64,000 bases of DNA from Bemisia tabaci. Lineage: Eukaryota > Arthropoda > Insecta > Hemiptera > Aleyrodidae. The notes below the pieces were generated by a model. It was not told where the DNA came from and did no database searches. It saw only the letters and a list, made by a program, of their open reading frames with translations. A program made the position numbers and the translations under genes. Below are positions 34,648 to 46,689 of the stretch, piece after piece (position 1 is the first letter of the stretch; every line of letters begins with the position of its first letter). Location: the NCBI RefSeq assembly GCF_918797505.1, contig NC_092796.1, positions 54,900,851 through 54,964,850 on the forward strand, read 5' to 3'.

Positions 34648-34895
34648 GGATGCAACTATTCGAGCTCCTTGGATGTCCGCGTTGCATACACTCGTAAGTG
34701 AAGGCGTTTTGATTCTATAGCCACTCACCGCATCACCCGTGGCGCGGCGTAAAGATGGGCTGTACCAAAAGGATCCAAAATTACAGAGCGCTTTCAATTC
34801 TCCGTCTTGATCCTGGATAGTCAAAACGCCTTCACTTCTGCGCACATGCAACACGGACATCCGCAGAGCTCGAATAGTTGTAGCCAAGCGTTTTA
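34648..34895. repeat. Foldback repeat, second member of the 640-1175 family
   Basis: The arm at 34648-34715 (ggatgcaactattcgagctc, ctcgtaagtgaaggcgtttt) pairs with 34828-34895 (aaaacgccttcacttctgcg). It shares ggatgtccgYgttgcatac with the 0.6-1.2 kb foldback. Confidence 0.72.
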
Positions 34896-37800
34896 ATGTA
34901 ATTCGTCTAGTGTTAATGATAATTAGACACATTCATGAGTTTGGAAGTTTGTTTTCAATAGCTAATTTGACCTACATTGGTTTAGGCTCTCTTCCCATAC
35001 TTGGAAAGAGTCTGAAAAGTCATCCGTAAACGCCAATTTTTCGCGCGTGATTTGAGTTTGGATATTGTCTAAATGTGTAATATGCCCTGTAATCTCTGAA
35101 TGAGTTTACTTGTTCACATACCTGCACAAATTACAGTCACAGTATTTACGAAAGCATATAAAAATTGTTATTTTACGTGAAACAAGATATTGTGTTTACC
35201 TTATTCAGTCCTTGATTTGCGGCGAATGGTAAACAAGGTCTGACTTCCAAAAAAACAAAAGAAGTTGCACAGGCTGCACTCATTTCTCAAATGACCAAAA
35301 ACCGATTGGTTCGATTGGTTGGCAATTGGACAACGAAATGAATGCAATTATAAAGTAAATTTACTCCAACTGACGAAAATTTTAATTTACGTCCATGGGT
35401 TTTCAATTTTTCTATCTTGAATGATGACTTTCGATAAAGCGGTTTAGGAAGAATCGATAAGTTTTTCTTCGACCGAAAATATTCCATTCAACGAAAATTC
35501 TATCACTCGCTGTATATTTATCTCAAACATGTAAGAACTTATTTAACTTAATTATTAGTGTAAAATTATATATTGTATCCCCTCTCCTCCCCCAACCAGT
35601 AATTGACTAAGTATTCATCCAAAGTGAACTTTCATTTAATTCCTAGGCATATTATTTTTAATTAAGAAATTAAGGTATGAGTTTCCATTTTCGTGACATT
35701 TTAAAGATTTTTAGGAAAAATAAATTATTGTTTCATATCAATCTTCTTGTGTAAAAGTCATCCATCTGGAAGCGGCTATCATTTATCGATAAAAATCCGA
35801 TTCAATCCAATATTTTTCCCCCCAATGCATTTTAAAGAGCAAAAAATAATTCATCTAAGGCTTTAGTTTATTTCCTTTATCCCTGACGGGTTTTTCGCAT
35901 AATAGACATGAACTTAATGGTTAACATAGCTTCCCTACCAAATATCTCCGTCTTAAATTCACACCGAATAACACCGTCTCCAGTAAGAAGCAACCGACAT
36001 TTCCTCCTACTTGAAGGTTCCTCTGTAACTGTTGTCGCTTAGCTATGTTTAATTTGCCCAACTAAAGCATTATTTCATCGAATAATCAAATTATGAAAAG
36101 CATGCTTTACCATAAGCTCAGGAGTGTGACTTACCTAACTGACCATGGGAATCGCGGAGGAATGCCGGTAGTTGAAAAGCACTACTAACGATCCATTAAA
36201 GCGCGCTCTTCCGTGGCAAGCTGATTTGCCGGCGTTGTCATGGAAACATGTCAACACTATGACTCATCCCCTCGTATCTCTCAAGCCACTTCTAACAATG
36301 GCCCCAGTTCACGGGTCCATCGAGTGTTTCCCCCCTGAATTTGATTTTAAAATAATTAATTACCATGGAACTTCCGATTCGTCCGTCAGCCCCTCTGAAT
36401 CTGATGTTGTCCACGATGTTTCAACACAATGGAGCAGTAAAACTCGCGTACTTCGGAACGATCTTTTTCGGGAGGGACCGCCATTGTGGTTTCCTTGAAA
36501 GGTGCAATTTAATGTCTCTTGGATTATACTTCTTTTGCTCCCCAAATGTTGTTCAGTTATCGCTGAATATGTACTTCAAATCAGTGAAAATCTACTCACT
36601 GTACCAACCGCTTGACGTTTTGCAAAATACGAGGAACCGAACGTCTGCACCAGCATCAAATATGATTTGAAAATCCAAACTTTATTTTTGCATATGAATT
36701 TGTATAGTTGTTTTTTTCCTTTCTTTTTTTTCTCGCTGTCATGTGTCCTTTCAAAATAGTGTCGCTTGAAAATTAAAGGAGAGCTCTTGAGATTTTGTTT
36801 TTATGGAAACCAAGCACCTACCATTCAAGATTTTATTTACTATCTTCTAATATTCAGTCACTTATACGGTAAATTTATTTTTGCTCCCAAAGCACACATT
36901 CTAGAGAAAAATGTGTTGTAACCCCCAACGCATACGATGTAAATGACCCTGTAGTCTTTAAATCATACATATAGTACCTATTGTAATATTATGTTTTTTT
37001 GGTTATTCGTAGGTAACTAGTCTTTAAATGAAGACTTTTACGCCTATTTTTCAACACTTGTATCAGGAAATGCGTGCGGTTGGTTTAATACAAGTAACAT
37101 GATAAGATTGGAATGCTGATCAGTTTCGTTTGTAGGTAGTCCTTGTGAACAGTGATAAAGAAAAAATTTTGTGTTTAAAATTTATTAAGAAAGTTTTAAA
37201 CTTAATGTAGGTACTGTACAATGACACCTGTTGAGACCACGAAAAAATCTATGCGCCTGCCATACGAGCTAAGCCATCAGTGGCGTGGCGTGCCTTGCCA
37301 TGTATCGATTGATCTGCTATTTAAACTGATGAAAAAAGCTCGATATACAGAGTGTTCGCGACGAACACCTTGTTAATCGATCCTTTACCATAGCTTCAAA
37401 TGGGGAAATATTGACGCTCGATGATTCACGTTTCGCCACTGTTAGGCATCGTTCAGAAGTGTGTGTTATGTTTGAAGGCGTGTTTGCACTTCAAGGAGCG
37501 CGCCACTCACATACTACATAATATCTCTATTCCTATTAGATTGTCTTCGGCGTCTGGAATTAAACGCTGCCTTAGACGCGATTGCTATAAAATCAATGCA
37601 GCCTTCATTTCTATCATATTTACGCTCCTTGCAAATTTGTATGCAGCTTTGCATTTTTAAAAGTGCACGGCTGCAAATTAATGATGGTTTTCATAAATCG
37701 TACTTGCTGGTCATATTCTCCTGTAAAACTTTGAAATGAAGTTAGAACGTCGCGCCGGTTAAAACAACGAGATATTAGATACGAAAATGTCAACGTGATT

Positions 37801-37939
37801 TTTCAGCGCCTCCTCTTTGTTTCGTGCGGCAAATTTTTTGCAAACATTGTTATTGGTTTGTTAGATGACTCTAAACATTTTTGACCGCAAATATTTTTCT
37901 AAACATGAATCATTTTTCTGCGTCTGTTTCAGATAGGAC

Positions 37940-38067
37940 ATGAATCTAGATCCAGGTATCCTCTGTTTCAATCACTGTGGGTGCCAAGTATTTTGCTTGG
38001 AATTACCAGAAATTTGTCCAGTTTGTAGAAAGCATTTGAATGAGTCAGAGACTATCGTTCCTTTCAG
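37940..38067 (+). CDS. MKRN2OS-like exon 1
   Basis: Encodes the 42-residue Cys-rich N-terminus, starting MNLDPGILCFNHC and ending at the donor GTTAGT in phase 2. Confidence 0.82.
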
Positions 38068-41000
38068 GTTAGTTATGGTCGATTTTTCTAATTTTGAAAA
38101 TAAAAATGTTGAAATTAATCAGCAATGCTCAGCGAATTATAATCACCAAGTCTTTTTGCTCCTAAAAACTAGCATGCTGATGCCACGTTGAGACAGGGCC
38201 GGATTAAGGGGGTGGCCACATGGGCCGCAGCCCATGGAGGCAAATCTATAGGGAGCGGCAAATTTTGCAATTTTTTTAAATGTAGGAATAAAAAAAATTC
38301 GGATTTAGAAAAAAAAATTACAAACGAGAAAAGGCGACAAAATCTCTAATTTTCTGAGAGTATAGTAATTTCTACTTTTGTCATCTCTCAGTGATACAAG
38401 AGGCAGCACCTTTAATTAGTCGAGTTAAGAGAGAAACCAAACACGCAATTTGGCCTGGAACGGCGCGACTTACCTGGAGAGAAATGATGACGAGGACTTG
38501 AGATGAAAAGGAGAAGCCCTCGGCGCGGCGATCGGCATGTAACACATATCAGCGCCTACAAGACTGCACGAATACTTCACGCATTGCGTTAAACACAGTG
38601 CGGTCTGCGAGACGCGGCGGCGGAAGTTAAAATCATTAATCCACATTTATGTTTGTTCTTTCATAATTTTTTCGTTCATTTCTTATGAATGGAAGGCCTT
38701 GTCCACACAGAGATAGGTTTACGAAACTTAACTTTCGCGCAAAGTTCCGTGAACTTTTGCTAGTAGTGTTGATAGGGCTTCCCCAAAAAATGTGTTCAAC
38801 ACCAGTAGACGCGTCATATGCACCCCTCCCCCGCTGACACGTTCATTTGATGGTTTTCATTGATGTTTCATAACGAATGAGAAGGGGGCGGCAAAATACT
38901 AGCGGCCCATGGGCGGCAAGTAGGTAAATCCGGCCCTGCGTTGAGAGGATGTTATCACCAAAATGGGGCATCTCCAACTACGTTGATAGCAACATGCTAC
39001 CAAAACAATGCTAACATTCTATTAAGTTGGCCTTAACATTGTTCCACGTTGATCTCTGCTTGTTGGTACCGTTTGTTGGAATTGTTGGTACCATGTCGAT
39101 AGGATATTGGTATCAACATAGTACCATATATTTCACCCACCAGTATGTTCTTTTTTTGCATAGTTTCCTCCAAATCGACAGTTAAACTCCCAAACCATGT
39201 ATCTCGTTTGAGATTTTTTAAAATCCCAGCACCCATTTTTATTTCCTTGAAAGAGAACAAATCAACATCATTTCATAAAGTTTTCACAATATTTTTTTTT
39301 TCGCACAGAGAAGAAAAATCACGGAAGATTTAAAGGTTCGATGTTGAGTAGTTTTCTGTTTAAAAAACGGAATATGAAAGGAAGTCCTTAACGTTGCAAA
39401 CCGATACGTGATTTATGAGTTTCCTCATCGAAATTTTATTGATCTAAGTTCTGTTTGTGCTCATTTTTTCAGCACTGTTTCTGAAATACTATTTTTTCAC
39501 ATACCCTTGAATGTTCATTTTTTGCTTTATGTTTTTTCCATAGAGTTCCATATCCATTCGTCAGAGCCAAGCAGTACCCATGTTCTGTTTTGTTGAAACC
39601 AACGAATGGCGACTTCTTAAAGTGAGTTTCACTTTTTTCATCTATTCCAGCGGAATTTCATATAACTTAATAATACATAAATACAGATTAAATTTCAAAA
39701 TTGTCAATGACAAAGCGATTTTTTTGAGCCGTCACTCTTTATAAAAAAAGTATCTGAAATGATCACACATTTATTCGCCTATCTTCATGCTGCAGCTGCT
39801 ATGTTAATGTTGGTTGAGTTATCAAGGGATACAACTATTCGGCCTCCGAGGCCACGCTAGGAAGTATCTTTTCCCAGTGAAGGCGATTCTTATGCGTCAT
39901 CATTCTTGATAAAAAAATTGTCTGAAGCGATCGCTCATGTGCCGCTTCACTATTGATTGGGGTTTCAAGTGATAGGTACAACTATTCGGCCTCCGCGGTC
40001 ACGCTCGAAGTATCTTTTCCCAATGAAGGCGACTCTTACGCGTCACTCTTTATCAAAATTTATCTGAATCGATTGCATTTACTCGCTAATCTACGTGCAG
40101 CTTAGCATGTTTTCAAATGATGCAACTATTTGGCCTCCGCGGTCACGCTAGGAAGTATCTTCTCTCAATGAAGGCGATTCTTATGCGTCGCGCGTCGTCA
40201 CTCCTCGCCAACAAATTAACCACACAGCCACTTTTACTCACTAATCCACGCTGCTGAAGTGTAAGTATATCAGGTTTTTGAAATGATGCAACGGACTGAT
40301 CGTCCTCCTGGCATAACGACGGAAGTACACTTCACGGTGAACCCTTTCGCCCATATAGCTCGATGATTTCCCGGGCTCATCAAAAGTGTAGTTACGCCCT
40401 TTTGTCAGCCGAGGGACGAAATATTTGGAATTTGGCCTCTAAAGCCACGCGGCGTCTCCGAACATGCTTATTGTTAGGAAAAGGCTCCTTCTTGTTTAAG
40501 TATTAATCTCCAAAGGTTTTTTTTTCAATAATGTATCACAAGTGGTTATCACAAGTTATTATTTGAAGAAGAGAGTTATGATCCGTGGTAGGTGGTCTTG
40601 CAGAAAATTTGAGGGGTCCCAAAAGCAGTGTTCTTTAACCTATGGACGCTTCGAAAATTTCAAGTCTCAATTCTTGAAAAAATACAGTGGTGGGGCGGGG
40701 CTCAACTGTACACAATTTTTCTCTCCTTGTTTCTTCATGTATATTTTTCGCTACAACGGGATGCTTTGTGAGATTCAACCCTAGTAAAAGTGAATCAGCC
40801 TGACGTCAGGCCGACTCAATTTTACTTGGGAACCCCATGATTCCAGATGCATAGACGAATATTCGTTTGGATTGCATTTTGCAGTAAGGAACCAATATTT
40901 CTGGCTCAATTTAGAACAACATTATATGCCATTGGTTTCCCTATGCAGAAAGGTGCTTTTATGGAAGATCCAGAAATAGTGGTTCCTTATTGCAAAGTGT

Positions 41001-42632
41001 AATCCGTTTAAGCATTTACATGGAAGCTCACACATATCAATAGCTAGGGTGCGAGACCATGTATTCCCGTTTGCGACGTTGCAGACTTCCAGTCATACTT
41101 TATTTTTCCCCTGGAAAACAAGTCAGCATAATTTCTTGAACACTTGTTTGATTTTTCTTCTCTGTTAGTAGAATATTCTGTATACCTAAATTTCAAGCTA
41201 TAAAGTTGACTTGTTCCTCTTCAGAAAAAAATTTAGTAGCAGAAATTTTGAAACACCGCAATGGAGATGCGTATTGTACTACATTTAAGCCATTGATATG
41301 TATGCATTCTCGCAAATAAAAGGAAGTAAGCAAGTCGCTTATTCCAGAACCTTTGAACCCTCAATTTCTTAAAATTTTGTCTTGTTTAATTCTTTTATTT
41401 TACTTTTATGAATTATTTACCCTAATTTTAGTAACTTCAGAATATCTCAAGACCTGCACATAGGCGTGACCACGTCAAAAGGTATCGTAATAGAGTTTGA
41501 CAACGGGGGATTACGCAAGGATAGAACTGAATCGTGGTCGCAGTGCTTGTTGGTCAACCAATTAGAGGATGATGCATGGAAGTCACACTGGGATGACACG
41601 CTAGAGGAAATGGCGCAGCAAAACTGCTGGACTCCTGAAAAGTAAGTTGATGTTTCATCTTTCACAATTTTTACTGTCTGTTCCGATCAGTGAAGTGGGC
41701 AGGTACACAGTTTGACTAGAGCAGTTTATAGTTTCTTATTCAATGGCGTATTTATCTTCTAGATAGTTCTGTCCATAGTGCATTTGGAAATAATGTTTAG
41801 GTTCAAGGCATGGATGGCTACTTGTTTGCCTCTTCCGATTTATGAATTCCGTAATGAAGGCTAAGAATTTTTAGTGGTTACTGTTAATGATGTTTGCAAA
41901 ATTTTTGCTTCAAGCTTTATGGATGGATACTTGTTTGCCTCTTCCGATTTATGAATTCCATAATAAAGGCTAAGAATTTTTGGTGGTTACTGTTAATGAT
42001 GTTTGCAAAATTTCTGCTTCAAGCTTTATGCGGTCAAGCTCCACATCAATCAAAATTTGAAATCAAAAAGTTTCCTCATTGCAATCAATAATAACTGTAA
42101 ATTTACTGCATAATAATTTGTAGTGAGAGCTTTTTCTCATGCATCAACCCCAAATTTAAATTAGGGATTTTTTTTTTCATTTCATGTACTTTTTCAACAG
42201 TATTTGAAAAATTATTTACTCAGGTTTAAGGTATGAATACTCAAAGCAAGACACTGAAATCTGTCATTTTCTGTTTATTACAAAAGGTGAAGTCACCAAC
42301 ACAAGAGCGTACAACTTATATTTCAGTCCTCTGTTTTGCTCCTCAAGAGTCAGAATATAATACAAAATATATCTGGTATCTTTTTCAGGTACAATGAAGA
42401 CACATTCAACTGCTATACATTTGTTTTATTCTTTGTACGGTGTTTGCATTATAGTAACATGAGTTCAGCTGCCGCGAGTAGAGAAAAGTTCTGCTCCACA
42501 TTTGTCACTCCTCGTACAATTGTTGCTTGCAAATACATTGCGCTGTATCGCCAACTGAAAGATTTTGGTTATCACGTTGTTCATGACCCTCGCACTGATA
42601 AAGTAACTGCTCTCTTGTTACCGTCGAAATGA
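37940..42632 (+). CDS. MKRN2 opposite-strand (MKRN2OS) family protein, three exons
   Basis: Exons 37940-38067, 41441-41641 and 42389-42632 join in phase 2 and phase 2 to a 190-residue protein. The N-terminus has Cys/His pairs (FNHCGCQVFC and CPVC) that look like a small zinc ribbon. The middle (DLHIGVTTSKG, SHWDD) and the end (DTFNCYTFVLFF, TPRTIVACKYIALYRQLKDFGYHV) match vertebrate MKRN2OS. The family's function is unknown. An in-frame TAG lies just upstream of the ATG, and an acceptor-like TTTCAG at 37926-37932 suggests a non-coding 5' exon. The stop TGA is at 42630, and AATAAA follows at 42695. Unlike the vertebrate gene it is not antisense to a makorin gene here. Confidence 0.85.
38194..38938. 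mobile_element. hAT-type MITE, copy 2, with intact 8-bp target duplication
   Basis: CAGGGCCGGATTA to GTAAATCCGGCCCTG, flanked by CGTTGAGA at 38186-38193 and 38939-38946. It is oriented opposite to the copy at 30660-31353. 745 bp, no transposase. It carries one copy of the 36-bp module at 38551-38587. It lies in intron 1 of the MKRN2OS-like gene. Confidence 0.9.
39715..40310. repeat. Tandem array with 144-166-bp period
   Basis: The marker caactattcggcctccg starts at 39832, 39979 and 40123, and a diverged caacggactgatcgtcctcc starts at 40289. Each unit also contains tgaaggcgaYtcttaYgcgt and a ctcgctaatc segment. About four diverged monomers; a local satellite or an internal array of a larger element. 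Confidence 0.75.
40783..40826. repeat. 44-bp imperfect palindrome centred on TGACGTCA
   Basis: The inner 14 bp (GCCTGACGTCAGGC, 40798-40811) are a perfect palindrome. The outer arms agtaaaagtgaatca / actcaattttact pair with few mismatches. TGACGTCA is the CRE consensus, but the setting inside repeat DNA favours a transposon terminus. Confidence 0.6.
40862..41012. repeat. Foldback repeat
   Basis: ggattgcattttgcagtaag (40869) pairs with ttattgcaaagtgtaatccg (near 40988). The inner ends ggaaccaatatttctgg and ccagaaatagtggttcc also pair. Confidence 0.68.
41441..41641 (+). CDS. MKRN2OS-like exon 2
   Basis: Begins after TTCAG and continues the frame with ISQDLHIGVTTSKG. It ends at the GTAAGT donor after WTPEK and contains conserved tryptophans. 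Confidence 0.85.
41811..42030. repeat. Two-copy tandem duplication, 109-bp period
   Basis: tggatggctacttgtttgcc at 41811 and tggatggatacttgtttgcc at 41920 begin two nearly identical units in intron 2 of the MKRN2OS-like gene. Confidence 0.85.
42389..42632 (+). CDS. MKRN2OS-like exon 3 and stop
   Basis: Encodes the best conserved part, FNCYTFVLFF and KYIALYRQL, and ends with the stop TGA. The acceptor is TTTTTCAG. Confidence 0.87.
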
Positions 42633-44228
42633 TCTCTTGTTTTCCCTCTCACTCACATTTAAATGTTTGTAGGTTTTGGATGCATTAATTTGATAATAAA
42701 AAGAAATTACTAATAGAATGAGCCGATAAATATATTCCTGAGCTTACCTAACAAATTTGTTCGAATGTTAATCGAAATTTGAATTGATTTTAAAAATCCG
42801 TTTGAATGAAAAGGACACATTGCGATCCATCTCTCTCAAGTTCCATTAGAAAATACTTTCATTTTGTTTCGGTGATTCTGGAAAAGGAGTGAGATCATAT
42901 ACACTATCATTGAAAATGTCATCTTCTTTGCCTTTTTTAAGCGGCTTGAATCTTTGCCAAATCAAATATTCAATGCAATCTGTGGTGTGTAAGTCTTAAA
43001 AATTTCAAAAGCAAGCAGCAGTGACTGCTGTAGAATACTATCTGAATTTGCATTCATCAATAGAGCATAGATTTCAGTTCGTTTAGGCACTAAAATTATG
43101 ATACATTTTCGATTTTTCAGTACATTCGCTTAATTTCTTTTTTCATAAATTATTGGCATATGGTATGAACAAAAGCAGAAAAGAAAGACAGAGTTAACCA
43201 ATGTTAAAATAGATGCATAGTTATTTCTGAAGGATCTACAGATTTTAAATTTTGCCTTGTGGATTGCAAGAAACTAGGGGATTTCAGTGTCCACTAAATC
43301 TCAAAGCATCCTTGCATTTTGATATCCTTCAAAATAAGAGAGCTCAGAGCAAAATTTTTGCAAAGTTTAAGAGGGACACAAAAAATATTTCAATGGAATG
43401 TATAATTATTTTTTAAAATTCATTGTCCTCCTCTCTTTGTGTATTGGGTCAAAGTATATTTATAAAAAGAAATGCTGATGGTTATTACTTGAAAGCACAT
43501 ATTAAGAGCAGATTAAGAGATGGTTGCTTTTATATTTATGGTGCGATGCTAAGTGCAATATGAACCAATCCCTTTAAATTAACAAAAATGTTATTTATAG
43601 TAGACTGTGATGTTATTTTTAAAATTTCAATAAATCTTTTGTTACTTTAGTACTCATTTGAGGGTGTAATTTACAATTATAACTATTTTTTCACTTTTAA
43701 TATTTTGTTTTTCTTTTCTTATCCTTTTTTTTTTTTGGTTTTTTTATTCCGTCGTAACTCAAAATCCCACTTATCCTACCTTATCAGTAGCTTTGCATAG
43801 AAGAATTGTACATTACTACATTTTTCACGTTCAGAATTATTGCGAGAAAACTGCTTTTTTATGATAAGGCAAATTCTTTTAGAATCAGTCCCTCATGGAA
43901 ATTTTTCAGATGTTTAGAGATAAGCCTTGTACATCTAGATATGCATTCACATGATAGAAAAACATAACAATTTTAAATGTATTCTTGCTGATTCTGAGAT
44001 GAAATGATAACATGGGATCATGATCAATGAATCTATTATTATGTAAAATATGGCAAGTTCATAAAAAGGCTTATGTGTCTTCTAAAGATAGATGGCTAGA
44101 ATTTCATCATCTCACTTAACTGAGACTGCATCTGGTATAACATTTACGTGAAATTTATATCACAGTATTTAACATAAAGTTTGTATAAAAGCTTCACCCC
44201 GCCTGATCTGAGGTAAATATTTCTTTCA
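42633..44228. other. Convergent intergenic region
   Basis: AT-rich DNA between the 3' ends of the MKRN2OS-like gene and PTER. A polyadenylation signal AATAAA for the former is at 42695-42700. No exact AATAAA for PTER was spotted close to its stop. No repeat with clear ends was seen. Confidence 0.6.
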
Positions 44229-44366
44229 TCAGTTGGGCATTTCCAACCACCGTTTAGGGTTTTCCATTAAAATGTTGTCAATCATCTCCTGCGAGATACC
44301 TCTGATTTTCATTTTTGGCACTACATTGTTTAAAATGTGGGCATAACCATGTCCTCCAAAAGAGAC
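44229..44366 (-). CDS. PTER: PTER exon 7 and stop
   Basis: Encodes [16 protein letters not shown] and the conserved terminal [11 protein letters not shown] before the TGA stop. The acceptor follows CTACTAG. Confidence 0.87.
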   Translation of the reverse strand, partial: VSFGGHGYAHILNNVVPKMKIRGISQEMIDNILMENPKRWLEMPN

Positions 44367-46654
44367 CTAGTAGTAAAATAGAAAGGAATACATATTATTT
44401 TTATGTTTCCACTGGCAATGACCTTTAAAAACAATTTTAAAGAAGAAAGAGAGAAATAAAAAGTTGATGAGAAGATAAATAAGAAGGAAATTTTCACTCA
44501 CTTGCTGAGTAATTTATATCTGGATGCACTTTAGTTGCTCTCAGTGATGACTACATGTCGACCATTTACAATAATGACCCATTAGTTAGATAAATATAGC
44601 TTTGATCTTATTTTAAACTTCTTTTATTGTCAGGGGAATTTTGATGGGGAGTGAAATGAATAAAACAAATTTTGTTACAAATAGATAAAACCTGTGCTTT
44701 TTCATGACCATATGAACTCAAATCTTGCACTGTTGAGCGTATTTTTTAAAGAGTTCTTCAGCCAAGCAAGCAGGGATTTTCAAGATTCTGTGAAAACAAG
44801 TTAGTTGCAATGAGCGTATTGATTACCCGACAGGGTAGAATAATATAGCCTTCAGATTTTGAAGGAGTGGAAAAACAACAAACAGAGCAGAAAAATTCAT
44901 GAAAATATTCCCTAAGAGCAAAAAAATACTAATCTTTTTAAAAACCACTGTAACAAGAATAATAGAAGGTGAATAATACGTTGAGATACGTAATTTACAT
45001 AATTTACTCACATAATGGGTTATATTACAATGCCGAGGCCTTTCGGTTTCACAGTATCATCATAAAGGCACCTCTTATCAGTAGACAAACAAAATAATTT
45101 TAACTACAAAGACATGATTTAAAACAATAATGAAGGAGTTAGAAGTAAAATACGAGGTCAATCATTTAACCAAAACAAAGAGGCTAGGTATGGTATTCTT
45201 TCAAATTATGCCTTTGTAGTTAAAATTGTTTGGTTTGTTTACCTATAAGTGGTGCCTTGATAATGGTTCTGTAAAACCGAAAGGCCTCGGCATTGTAATG
45301 TAACCCACTATGTGAGTAAATTATATAAATTATGTATCACTGCGGATTGGCTCACCTTCTATTATTTTTAATATCTAATGCTATTCAGCCCAGCATGTTT
45401 CAATACACTGTAACAAAGCTTCATGCCTTAATAAGTGCTTAAAAGAAACCCATAAATGACAAAAAAAAGGCCTGGAAAATGAATGATAAAAACTAACTAT
45501 ATTCGTTCGTAGCTGTCGAGTCTATCAAAAAGGTTATTACGCACTTACCAGTCGGTGTTTTGTATGAATATCATGTGATAAAAGTATTCTATCGCCTCGG
45601 CCTTCCTCTATGAGAGCCATTACTTTATTTATGCGCTGCCCATCTGACGGCATGTCTTGCTCTGGTGCTAGCTGATAGAATGAACACTCATTTCCAAACA
45701 AGTCAAACTGACAGTAGGTTTTGAGCCCTGCAAATTCCAACAAGTCCTCATTCTTGTGTAAAGTTCCTGGAAAAGTATGCAAGTTTAGTTACCGTTTTTA
45801 ACTGGCATGATAAAAAACTGTTAAGGTGCTAGTCACTATAGTCCTTTTGAAGAACACTCGCGTGTGGCACTTCCAAAATTATTTCAGTCCAAATATTCAT
45901 TACCATTCTCCGTTAAATTTGAAATGAGACAACAAACTCAAGGGTTCTGGACTTACTTTTTTCCTTTAGGTAGCATGATAAAAAAGGCTGAAATTAGACC
46001 AATTTATTGAAGCTAACATTCTGCATTTTTTTATTACATTGAAAAGATGGTTTAGAAAATATAAGTGAAGCTATAATATGACGAATTTTCAAAAAATCCT
46101 CCCAACATACTTTTACAAATCTAGGTACCATTCACACAACTCAACATTTCTACCAATCCCAATGAAATTCAGCATTGTTCAATTATTTGAGCTGGCTACA
46201 AAGACATCCTGTTACCAAAGTCAATTATATGGCTAGGATTTTCTTTTTTTCTATCCGTCGCATAATTTCTTAGAAAAAAAGTACTACCATCATTTTAATG
46301 ATTATACATACTCGAACCCATGCCCCTTGCTGTGATTCGTAGGAGGAATATCTCGACAAGTCTTAAAAATGAATTTAATAGATTAGAAACTGCAACTCAA
46401 CTGTCTAAATGAGACATGACTGTTTTGTCCACTTTTCCGCCGGCCTCCAAAAATATCCGGATGATTTCAAATGGAGCTTTTGGATTTCGATCTGGATGAA
46501 AAGTAACAGGACATTTCAGTGCTGCCTGGACTTGAGCAGTTGCTACAATTACTCGCTTTTCAAAATCTGAAATAATAAAGGCATTATTTATGAGTTAAAC
46601 TGTAAATTTCTCGATAACTCTCTGTCTACTTGGATTTATTTTTCCTTTCCAGGA

Positions 46655-46689
<35 letters not shown>

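Larger units (their letters stand above)
20451..37939. other. Gene-poor interval between eys and the MKRN2OS-like gene
   Basis: 17.5 kb without a recognisable protein gene. ORFs reach at most 116 codons and none resembles a known family. It contains a foldback (20530-21160), several MITEs, the 1-kb inverted repeats, a hAT MITE and a GC-rich island. Untranslated first exons of eys or of the plus-strand gene could be hidden here but cannot be placed from sequence alone. Confidence 0.7.

Noticed and set aside
36172..36498. 108-codon plus-strand ORF
   Set aside because: No recognisable domain, overlapped by ORFs in other frames, and no splice context to support it.
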